Below, one piece after another: positions 29,050-34,743 of a DNA stretch of 34,743 nt. Location of the stretch: contig JAKABA010000025.1 in assembly GCA_021802115.1 (NCBI GenBank), positions 1-34,743 of the forward strand, given 5' to 3'. The notes under the pieces are model-generated. The model ran no database searches. It worked only from the letters and a program-made list of their open reading frames with translations, and was not told the DNA's origin. The stretch comes from a bacterium (GTDB taxonomy: Bacteria > Chloroflexota > Dormibacteria > UBA8260 > Bog-877). Both the position numbers and the translations under genes were made by a program. Within the stretch, counting starts at the first letter, position 1. The number at the start of each line of letters is the position of its first letter.

Positions 29050-30863
29050 GAGCTTCCGGGGCCGCCCCTATCCTCCCGTCGCCTGTATGGGAGCAGCGCT
29101 TCCGAGCGCCGCGAACGAACCTGCCTCGGTGGGGGCGGCAGCGACCCGGGCGCATGGTCTACAGCTCGTCCCGAGGCGGCAGCTGGCAGGGGTGGGCCGT
29201 CGAGGCGGCCGCCGGAGTGGACCGGCAGGTGACCCGAAGTCGGGTCGGCAATCGAAGTGTCGCCATCTCTCCCGATGGGGAGACGGTGGTTTGGTTCGAG
29301 GACGAGACCGGAGATGAGGTTGGGCTCTGGCTGGCCGAAGCCTTCGAGGGTGGCGGGGCCAGGGAGTTCCTTCCAGGGGCGGTGCCGGCCGTGGAATGCG
29401 GGCTGGCGTGGGGAGGCGCCAAAGCCCTGGTGGGATTGGCGGATGAGAACGGCTTCCGAATCCACCTGGTCGACATCTCGGGAGCGGCGCCGGCCCGCTC
29501 GATCTACGATCAACTTGAGGAGGCGATGGCCCTGGCGCTGTCGCCCGATGACACCCTGGCCCTGATCTCCTGCGCCGAGGGCGGTGACTCGATCCATCCC
29601 GACCTCAGGGTCCTGCGCGCCTCCGACGGCAAGGTGGTGGCTGAATACCCGGCCAATGGCGTGCTGCACCTGAGCTCGGGCGGCTGGTCCCCAAACCCAA
29701 GCGATCCATGCCTGGCGGTGAACCACGATCAGTCGGGGCACCTCCGCCCGCAGCTGTGGTGGCCCCTCTCCGGTCGCCGCCGGAGTCTGCCCTTGGCGCT
29801 GCGCGGCGAGGTGGAGTCGGTCAGCTGGTATCCCAATGGGAATGGGATCCTGCTCCGCCAGCTCCTGCGGGGCAGGCATCGAATGTTCCGAATGGACCTT
29901 GAGAGCGGCCAGCTGGCTCCCCTCCCCACTCCGCGAGGATCCGTGGCGGAGGCCGAGGTGAGGCCGGATGGAGAGGTTTGGGCGCTTTGCTCGAGCGCCC
30001 GCCGGCCACCGCGGGTCCTGCAGTTGGGGTCCGGTCGCGAGGTGGCGAAGCCTCTAGACCCCAGCGCGCCGCTCGGTCACGCCTTCCAGAATTGGACCTT
30101 CCACTCCGAGCGAGACTGGCTGGTCCACGGGTTCCTGGCCAAGCCGCCGGGGCGGGGGCCCCATCCCACCGTGATCTGGGTCCACGGGGGACCGCACTCG
30201 GTGGTCGAGGACTCCTATCCAGTGGGAGCGGGGGTGTCGGCCCTGGTGGATCAGGGCTTCCTGGTGGCCGCGCCCAACTATCGCGGCAGCATCGGCTACG
30301 GAAGCGCCCATCAGGACCAGCTCAACGGCAATCCGGGCCTGCCCGAAGTGGCCGACGTCGCAGCCGGCCTGGCGGACCTGGTGGCCAGAGGCCTGGCGGA
30401 TCCCTCCAGGGTCGCCCTGATGGGAGCATCCTGGGGCGGCTACATCACCCTGCTGGGTCTGGGCCTTCGCCCGGAGCTGTTCGTCGCCGGCGTCGCCAGG
30501 GTTCCCGTGGCCGACTACCCGCTCGCCTTCGCCGAGGAGTCAGAGCCGCTCAAGGCGATGGACCGCGCTCTGTTTGGTGGCACCCCCGAGGAGGTGCCGC
30601 ACCTCTACCAGGAGCGCTCTCCCCTCACCTATGCCGCGAGGGTGGCCGCACCGCTGCTAGTCCAAGCCGGCGAGAACGACAGCCGCTGCCCGTTCCACCA
30701 GGTCGAGGTCTATGTGCGCCGCCTGGAGGAGCTCGGCAAGGCCGTCACCTTCTCCCACTACCGGGCGGGCCATAGCGCCATGGTGGTCGACCAGGAGGTG
30801 GCCCTAACTGGTGAGGCCATCAGCTTCCTCCGACCGCTGCTGCGGCAGGAACGCAGCGGCTGA
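29046..30863 (+). CDS. S9-family (prolyl oligopeptidase-like) serine peptidase
   Basis: About 605 residues from the TTG at 29046; an internal ATG at 29154 would remove 36 residues, including a WEQRFRAP segment typical of the family start. The N-terminal two-thirds form a beta-propeller with repeated SPDG-type blades (VAISPDGETVVW, LALSPDDTLAL). The C-terminal alpha/beta hydrolase begins with VIWVHGGPHSV and contains the nucleophile Ser in GASWGGY, Asp in GENDSRCPF and His in AGHSAM. No signal peptide, so it is probably a cytoplasmic acylaminoacyl- or dipeptidyl-peptidase. Its stop is 12 bases from the convergent kynU stop. Confidence 0.88.
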   Translation: MRASGAAPILPSPVWEQRFRAPRTNLPRWGRQRPGRMVYSSSRGGSWQGWAVEAAAGVDRQVTRSRVGNRSVAISPDGETVVWFEDETGDEVGLWLAEAFEGGGAREFLPGAVPAVECGLAWGGAKALVGLADENGFRIHLVDISGAAPARSIYDQLEEAMALALSPDDTLALISCAEGGDSIHPDLRVLRASDGKVVAEYPANGVLHLSSGGWSPNPSDPCLAVNHDQSGHLRPQLWWPLSGRRRSLPLALRGEVESVSWYPNGNGILLRQLLRGRHRMFRMDLESGQLAPLPTPRGSVAEAEVRPDGEVWALCSSARRPPRVLQLGSGREVAKPLDPSAPLGHAFQNWTFHSERDWLVHGFLAKPPGRGPHPTVIWVHGGPHSVVEDSYPVGAGVSALVDQGFLVAAPNYRGSIGYGSAHQDQLNGNPGLPEVADVAAGLADLVARGLADPSRVALMGASWGGYITLLGLGLRPELFVAGVARVPVADYPLAFAEESEPLKAMDRALFGGTPEEVPHLYQERSPLTYAARVAAPLLVQAGENDSRCPFHQVEVYVRRLEELGKAVTFSHYRAGHSAMVVDQEVALTGEAISFLRPLLRQERSG

Positions 30864-30875
30864 GAGCGGCTCGGT

Positions 30876-32138
30876 CTAGGCCCTCGGGGACGGCTGGGCC
30901 GCCTCTGCCAGATGACGGCCGGCTTGCACGAGTTGGCGGATGCGGATGACCGCCTCGCATAACTCGCCGAAGCTGGTGGTGGGAGCCGCGCAGCCCAGCC
31001 GCAGCCGATCCGGTGCGCGGAAGTCGGCGATAACCCCAGCCCCAGCGATCATGGCCCGACAGACGCGGTAGGCTTCGGGGTGGCGCAGGGTGACCTGGGA
31101 GCCACGGCGTGATGGGTCCCGCGGGCTCATGAGCTCAAAGCCAAGGTTCGCCAGCCAGGCATCGTGAAGCTCGATCAGCAGCGACGTGAGGGCCAGGCTC
31201 TTCTCGCGCACCGCCTGGATGCCGGCCTCGGCCAGCAGCCTTGCCCCCTCCTCCACCAGAGCGATCCCGATCACATTCGGGGAGCCGCTCTGGAAGCGCC
31301 CCAGGCCGGCGACCGGTTGGTAGCCCTGGCCCATCGCGAACTGGTCGGTCTGCCCGAACCAGCCCCAGATGGGCTGCCCCAGGCTGGCCTGGAGCTCGGC
31401 GCGGACGTACAGGAATGCGGGCGAGCCCGGACCCGCGTTGAGGTACTTGTAGGTGCATCCAGCGGCCAGGTCGGACCCCGACGAGTCCAGCTCGACGGGA
31501 ACCGCCCCCACTGAGTGGCAGAGATCCCAAAGCACCATCGCACCACAGGCGTGGGCCACCCGGTTGATGCCGGTCATGTCGGCCAGCGCGCCGGAGCGGT
31601 AATCCACATGGGAGAGGGCCAGCAGGGCGGTGTCGTCGCTGATCACCTTCGCCACCAGGTCGGGGTTGGGGCCCTCGACCTCGGGAAAGTCCACCAGGTC
31701 CAGGCGCAGGCCGCGCTGCTTGGCCAGGCCCTCCAGCAAATAGCGGTCGGTAGGAAAGTTGCCGCGGTCGGAGACGATCGTGGAGCGGTCCGGCCGAGCG
31801 TCGAGGGCGGCGCTGGCGAGCTTGAACAAGTTGACGGTGGTGGCGTCCGCTAGCACCACCTGGCCCGGACCGGCCCCCAAGAAATGCTGCCCCAGCTCGT
31901 CACCGACCCTGGACGGCAGGTCGATCCAGCCGTCCCATGAACCGACCAGGCCGCCACCCCACTCGGCTCGCATCACCTGGTCGACGCGGTCCAGCGAGCG
32001 CAGCGGCAATCTCCCCAGGGAGTTGCCGTCCAGATAGATCGGGCCGTCCGGTTCGAGCCAGAACCGCTGGCGTAGCCAACCGATCTGGTCGCGGCGGTCA
32101 AGCTCCGCGGCCAGTTCGCGCGCTTGGGAATCCAGCAC
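30876..32138 (-). CDS. kynU: Kynureninase
   Basis: 420-residue PLP enzyme that cleaves kynurenine or 3-hydroxykynurenine to (hydroxy)anthranilate and alanine. Seen: YLDGNSLG at the N-terminus, VVLADATTVNLFKLASAAL, the cofactor-binding Asp in VLWDLCHSVGAVPVEL, and the Schiff-base Lys in GCTYKYLNAGPG. RFQSGSPNVIG follows. The GTG start has GGAGG five bases upstream. No tryptophan dioxygenase or formamidase gene is present. The preceding gene on the strand, 37 bases upstream, is a nitrobindin-like haem protein, and the two probably share a promoter. Confidence 0.93.
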   Translation of the reverse strand: MLDSQARELAAELDRRDQIGWLRQRFWLEPDGPIYLDGNSLGRLPLRSLDRVDQVMRAEWGGGLVGSWDGWIDLPSRVGDELGQHFLGAGPGQVVLADATTVNLFKLASAALDARPDRSTIVSDRGNFPTDRYLLEGLAKQRGLRLDLVDFPEVEGPNPDLVAKVISDDTALLALSHVDYRSGALADMTGINRVAHACGAMVLWDLCHSVGAVPVELDSSGSDLAAGCTYKYLNAGPGSPAFLYVRAELQASLGQPIWGWFGQTDQFAMGQGYQPVAGLGRFQSGSPNVIGIALVEEGARLLAEAGIQAVREKSLALTSLLIELHDAWLANLGFELMSPRDPSRRGSQVTLRHPEAYRVCRAMIAGAGVIADFRAPDRLRLGCAAPTTSFGELCEAVIRIRQLVQAGRHLAEAAQPSPRA

Positions 32139-32175
32139 TTGGTGCCTCCGGGTCGCCGTCGGATCAGGGTTTGGG

Positions 32176-32652
32176 TCAGGCGGAACGGGTCAGGATCGAG
32201 GCCACGTGGGGAGCGGCCGGACCGGGCCCGACCGCGATCGCGACCTGGTGGTGAAGGCTGCCATCGACCATCTCCAGTCGCCTCTCCACCAGATTCACCG
32301 GCCGGGCCCTGGGCGCGACCCCGAGCGCCAGCTGGCTCAACTCCAGCCGAGGGCCGACCAATCGCCCGGCGTGGATCTCCGTGTACCCGGCCGGGATGGC
32401 CACCACGAGTTCGACCAGCGCCTCGGGGAAGAGCCGCAGGAAACTCTCCTCGACGTGACTCAGGGCTCCGCTGCCGGCGACCACCGTGCTCTGACTAAGC
32501 CTGAGCAGCGCCCGTTCGGGCACGGCGCGGATCGAGAGCCGCTCCCGGTACCGAAACCGGGGCTCGGCCTCCCAGAGGCCGACCCCTTCCCCGTCCCAGT
32601 CACCCAGGAGAAATGCGAAGGGCTCGACCAGCTCGGCTATGGTGTTGGGCAC
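32176..32652 (-). CDS. Nitrobindin-like haem-binding beta-barrel protein
   Basis: 158 residues from a GTG at 32652 that matches a promoter for leaderless transcription. It has the nitrobindin/FABP-like layout: LLGDWDGEG (residues 15-23, replacing the usual GTWxGxG), a run of beta strands, and a C-terminal APHVASILTR in which His149 stands at the conserved proximal haem-ligand position. Family members bind ferric haem, react with NO and isomerise peroxynitrite. It lies upstream of kynU and divergent from an MpaB-like protein that should also bind haem. An in-frame ATG further upstream is unlikely because it precedes the promoter. Confidence 0.8.
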   Translation of the reverse strand: MPNTIAELVEPFAFLLGDWDGEGVGLWEAEPRFRYRERLSIRAVPERALLRLSQSTVVAGSGALSHVEESFLRLFPEALVELVVAIPAGYTEIHAGRLVGPRLELSQLALGVAPRARPVNLVERRLEMVDGSLHHQVAIAVGPGPAAPHVASILTRSA

Positions 32653-32658
32653 GTCCCG

Positions 32659-32687
32659 ACCATAGGTGGAGTGGGGCCGGACGTCAA
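32659..32687 (-). promoter_or_regulatory. Promoter for a leaderless nitrobindin-kynU transcript
   Basis: On the minus strand: TTGACG (32682-32687), a 17-base spacer and TATGGT (32659-32664), then six bases to the GTG at 32652. Both boxes and both spacings are close to ideal, which fixes the start codon. Confidence 0.65.
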
Positions 32688-32743
32688 CCCGCCCCATCCC
32701 CAGAGACCGAGATGGTGATGCCGCCGCCGGACCCAACCCTCGC

Positions 32744-32749
32744 TAACCT
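32744..32749 (+). promoter_or_regulatory. -10 box of a leaderless MpaB-like transcript
   Basis: TAACCT six bases before the GTG at 32756. No good -35 box is seen. The 103-base gap to the divergent nitrobindin start holds both promoters. Confidence 0.45.
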
Positions 32750-32755
32750 GGGACT

Positions 32756-33730
32756 GTGAGAGTGGAGATTCCGTCTCGGAACGACCTGCTCTGGATGCTT
32801 GCCGCCGGCCTCCCGCCGCCGGGACCGTTCCCGCTGCGCTCGACCGAGCGGGAGCAGGGGCTTTTCGGCCCCGGAACCGTCACCTGGCGGGTGATGCGCG
32901 AGCCGATGCTGTTGCTGGGTGCGTCGCGGGCCCTGCTGATGCAGGTGGCCCATCCCCTGGTGGCTCAGGGAGCTCTGGATCACAGCGACTTCACCACCGA
33001 CCCGATCGGCCGCTTTCAGCGCACGGTGGCCTGGGTCACCAGCGTTGTCTTCGGCACCACCGAGGAGGCTCTGGCGGCGACCCGAGAAGTCAACCGGATG
33101 CACAAGAAGGTGGAGGGCACCCTGCCGCCGGCCCACGCGACCTCCGCCTGGCAAGCGGGAGCGGGATACCGCGCTCGCGACCGCGACCTCACGCTCTGGG
33201 TCCACGCTTCCTTGGCGGATGCCATGCTGACCACCCACGACTCCCTGATCGGGGGCCTGACCCAGCGGCAGCGGGACCGTTTCGTCCGCGAGTGGGACGC
33301 GGTCGCCCGCCTGATGGGGCTGGCTCCGGGATCGACCTGGAGCGGCGTGGGAGAGATGCGGAGCTGGATCGAGGACCAGATCGCTCAGGGAGTGGCGCTG
33401 CCAGGGGCCGGTTCACGCCAGGTCGCCGACGTGATCCTCATCCCCAGGCTTGGAATGCGAGGCCCCAGGGGCCTGGCTGAGCTCACCGGCTTCATCACAG
33501 CGGGGCTGCTGCCCGACCCAATCCGGCGTCACTACGGCATTCGATGGACTCCCGCCCATGCCCTCGCCCACCAGACCATCCGGATCTGGCTGCGTTCCAG
33601 CCGGCCGTTCCTGCCCAGGGGGCTACGGATCTCCCCGGTGTACGAATTCGCGGTCGCCAGGACGGCCGGCGACTTGGGCCAGCGGCCGGCGCTGCTGGAG
33701 AACCTGGTGTCGCAGCCCCGGCTGGCCTAA
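32756..33730 (+). CDS. DUF2236 / MpaB-family oxygenase-like haem protein
   Basis: 324 residues. The family core is clear: TVTWRVMREPMLLLGASRALLMQVAHPLVAQGALDHSDF, FQRTVAWVTSVVFGT, the His-containing VNRMHKKVEG, and YRARDRDLTLWVHASLADAML. The family includes latex-clearing rubber oxygenase (Lcp) and the mycophenolic-acid enzyme MpaB. The conserved His residues bind haem b, and a role in oxidising a hydrophobic substrate is likely; which one is unknown. Helical, no signal peptide, so cytoplasmic or membrane-associated. The GTG start is set by a -10 box six bases upstream. Its TAA overlaps the convergent phosphatase stop. Confidence 0.87.
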   Translation: MRVEIPSRNDLLWMLAAGLPPPGPFPLRSTEREQGLFGPGTVTWRVMREPMLLLGASRALLMQVAHPLVAQGALDHSDFTTDPIGRFQRTVAWVTSVVFGTTEEALAATREVNRMHKKVEGTLPPAHATSAWQAGAGYRARDRDLTLWVHASLADAMLTTHDSLIGGLTQRQRDRFVREWDAVARLMGLAPGSTWSGVGEMRSWIEDQIAQGVALPGAGSRQVADVILIPRLGMRGPRGLAELTGFITAGLLPDPIRRHYGIRWTPAHALAHQTIRIWLRSSRPFLPRGLRISPVYEFAVARTAGDLGQRPALLENLVSQPRLA

Positions 33731-34305
33731 CCGGCCGCCGGATGGGTGAGGTCCCAACTGTCGATCGCGGGCTGGTTATGCTCGGTCGCCAGGATGGATA
33801 CCGAGGCCACTTTCAAGATCAGGCTGGCGCAGAAGCTCACGGGTAGGCCCAGGTAGGCAGCCGCCACCGCCCGCAGAATGTGGCCATGGCCAAAGATGAC
33901 GCTGTCGTCTTCGGCCGAGAGCGGGAGCCCGGCCAGAAGCTCCCGGGCCCGGGCCAACACCTCTCCGGGCATCTCACCGCCGGGGCAGCCATCCCGCCAG
34001 AGCTCCCATCCAGGCTGGCAAGCTTCGATCTCAGCGGCGGTGAGCCCCTCGTACTGCCCGTAGTCGTACTCGGCCAGCCGGGGATCAACCTCGAGACGGC
34101 CGGAGAATCCTGCCAACTCGGCGGTGCGGATCGCGCGGCGGCGGGGGCTGACGATAACCCTAGCGAAGCTCGGCGCAGCCAGGTCGGCCTTGAGCCCCAC
34201 GGCCTGCGCCTCCCCAGCCGGTGTCAGGGGAAGGTCGGTGGTCCCAGTGTGGCGCCCCCCCAGAGTCCATTCGGTCTCGCCGTGGCGGACCAGGTAGATG
34301 GCCAT
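33727..34305 (-). CDS. Histidine phosphatase (phosphoglycerate-mutase-like)
   Basis: 192 residues from the ATG at 34305. RHG catalytic motif at residues 7-9 (IYLVRHGETEW), conserved Arg in VSPRRRAIRTAEL, Glu in LAEYDYGQYEGL and the second His in IFGHGHILRAVAA, so the active site is complete. The short length and RLAEYDYGQYEG segment fit the cofactor-independent acid-phosphatase-like branch (CobC/GpmB-like) rather than glycolytic mutase; the substrate is open. The start has a TACACT -10 box eight bases upstream (34314-34319 on the plus strand). The stop shares bases with the MpaB-like stop. Confidence 0.88.
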   Translation of the reverse strand: MAIYLVRHGETEWTLGGRHTGTTDLPLTPAGEAQAVGLKADLAAPSFARVIVSPRRRAIRTAELAGFSGRLEVDPRLAEYDYGQYEGLTAAEIEACQPGWELWRDGCPGGEMPGEVLARARELLAGLPLSAEDDSVIFGHGHILRAVAAAYLGLPVSFCASLILKVASVSILATEHNQPAIDSWDLTHPAAG

Positions 34306-34313
34306 TGAGCCAC

Positions 34314-34319
34314 AGTGTA
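34314..34319 (-). promoter_or_regulatory. -10 box of the histidine phosphatase gene
   Basis: TACACT on the minus strand, eight bases before the ATG at 34305, again giving a nearly leaderless transcript. Confidence 0.35.
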
Positions 34320-34350
34320 GAGGGAGCCCTGGGGCCAAACTGCTCACAGG

Positions 34351-34356
34351 TATACT
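34351..34356 (+). promoter_or_regulatory. -10 box for tRNA-Pro
   Basis: TATACT nine bases before the first base of the tRNA, consistent with a start two or three bases upstream of the mature 5' end. No clear -35 box. Confidence 0.4.
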
Positions 34357-34365
34357 GGGCAACTG

Positions 34366-34443
34366 CGGGAAGTAGCTCAGTCAGGTTAGAGTGCACGGTT
34401 CGGGACCGTGAGGTCGGCGGTTCGAATCCGCCCTTCCCGACCA
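34366..34443 (+). tRNA. tRNA-Pro (anticodon CGG), CCA encoded
   Basis: Full cloverleaf by eye. The acceptor stem is CGGGAAG paired with CTTCCCG. A D-arm starts TAGCTC, and the anticodon stem CACGG/CCGTG has loop TTCGGGA, giving anticodon CGG with G37. The T-arm is GGCGG-TTCGAAT-CCGCC, followed by discriminator A and encoded CCA. It reads the proline codon CCG, which is frequent in this genome. The probable integrase remnant 38 bases downstream suggests its 3' end was used as an attachment site. Confidence 0.95.
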
Positions 34444-34480
34444 GGGCCTCCATCGGTGCCGGTTTTTGAGATCAGCCGGA

Positions 34481-34639
34481 CTATGTGGACGGCTCCGCCG
34501 GTGGATTTGACACCCCATTTGACACCGCATCCGTTTCAGGCGCGCCTTCCAAGAGGCTGTGGACAGCCCGTGCGGCGTCCCGCCGGAGGGAGTCGGACAA
34601 ATGGGAGTAGCACACGGTGCTACGATCACCCCATGGCAC
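34481..34639 (-). pseudogene. Probable C-terminal remnant of a tyrosine integrase next to tRNA-Pro
   Basis: A minus-strand frame from a GTG at 34639 to the TAG at 34481 encodes about 52 residues with a segment like the end of phage-type integrases: DRSTVCYSHLSDSLRRDAAR, in which the Tyr-Ser-His-Leu stands where the catalytic Tyr and following HL would be, then a hydrophilic tail with a VSNGVSNP repeat. The frame is blocked by a TGA just upstream of 34639, and the region overlaps the start of the antitoxin gene, so only the last part of the gene remains. Position beside a tRNA 3' end fits. The identification rests on a short match. Confidence 0.4.
34621..34626 (+). promoter_or_regulatory. -10 box of the leaderless antitoxin transcript
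   Basis: TACGAT six bases before the ATG at 34633. The remainder of the stretch 34444-34620 has no plus-strand gene that I can support; it holds the integrase remnant on the other strand and the direct repeat ATTTGACACC (34504-34513 and 34518-34527). Confidence 0.45.
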
Positions 34640-34743
34640 GAGACATCACCCAGAGGCAGCTTCGTAATGACAGCGGCGAGATCATGAGGGCACTGGATCA
34701 GGGCGAGACCTTCGTCGTCACCAGAAATGGTGTGCCTGTCGGA
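34633..34743 (+). CDS. Phd/YefM-type antitoxin, N-terminus only (runs off the right edge)
   Basis: The first 37 residues (MARDITQRQLRNDSGEIMRA, then LDQGETFVVTRNGVPVG) match the DNA-binding N-terminus of Phd/YefM antitoxins: an initial strand, a helix with RNDSGEIMRAL, and the TRNGVPVG strand-turn. The antitoxin should repress its own operon and neutralise a toxin, commonly a PIN-domain or RelE-type protein, encoded just beyond the window. It lies on the far side of the tRNA and integrase remnant, so it is probably part of a mobile or formerly mobile island. Confidence 0.85.
   Translation, partial: MARDITQRQLRNDSGEIMRALDQGETFVVTRNGVPVG

Noticed and set aside
34221..34469. Plus-strand frame with REVGGSNPPFP across the tRNA
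   Set aside because: A false translation of the tRNA itself, common in automated annotation.
34381..34629. Minus-strand frame whose end spells GRADSNRRPHGPEP
   Set aside because: This is the well-known false translation of the complement of a tRNA gene; the region is tRNA-Pro. The integrase-like signal lies in a different frame.
1..34743. CRISPR array or tandem repeat array
   Set aside because: No regularly spaced direct repeats were seen by eye on either strand.

Overview
This is a GC-rich bacterial chromosomal segment with short intergenic gaps, many start/stop overlaps (ATGA, GTGA, TGATG, TAGTG) and a mixture of Shine-Dalgarno starts and apparently leaderless starts. The leaderless starts are a TANNNT -10 box 6-8 bases before ATG or GTG. 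Gene content (DevS-like kinase, lipoprotein GH3, DUF2236/MpaB, DtxR, nitrobindin, DHA2-type exporter with MarR) fits a soil bacterium of the Actinomycetota / Chloroflexota / Dormibacterota kind. That placement is inference; no rRNA is present to settle it.

Layout. (1) 1-860: an MFS transporter whose family resemblance stops about 240 bases from the left edge. (2) 952-3796, minus strand: two coupled unknown membrane proteins, a GH3 lipoprotein and a universal stress protein. (3) 3920-8044, minus strand: an ArdC-like metallopeptidase, a DevS/DosS-like GAF-GAF histidine kinase that keeps the haem-ligand position, a NarL/DevR-type response regulator, and a second kinase whose phosphoacceptor His is replaced by Gln. 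(4) 8159-12959: an ATP-grasp ligase divergent from an NfuA-like Fe-S protein, a GT4 glycosyltransferase, and methionyl-tRNA synthetase. (5) 13057-15207: CcdA and a J-domain fusion protein. (6) 15338-17576: a DHA2 exporter-MarR operon with a strong dyad operator on its promoter. (7) 17591-22245: a degenerate EAL-GAF-GGDEF protein, a CPBP-like membrane protein, a split-barrel flavin-type fusion and a divergent SRPBCC protein. (8) 22382-23628: a lipoyl-ligase-like protein coupled to peptide deformylase. (9) 23715-25593: YceI divergent from a MarR regulator and a tandem PCP_red-domain protein, with two matching operators between them. (10) 25599-28893: DUF2089 and DUF4097 under a near-consensus promoter with a palindromic spacer, a small membrane protein, a DtxR-family regulator and an FTR1 iron permease. 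(11) 28981-34305: an S9 peptidase preceded by a possible leader ORF, kynureninase, nitrobindin-like protein, MpaB/DUF2236 protein and a histidine phosphatase. (12) 34366-end: tRNA-Pro(CGG), a probable integrase C-terminal remnant and the start of a Phd/YefM antitoxin, which looks like the edge of an integrated element.

The best candidates for new biology are the DevS-like / DevR-like / His-less kinase cassette at 3920-7115, the tandem PCP_red protein under MarR-type control at 24285-25593, and the DtxR-family protein at 27188 whose canonical regulatory metal site is largely lost although it sits beside FTR1 and shares an 11-base promoter motif with the DUF4097 operon. All functional claims rest on motif recognition by eye; no database search was run.
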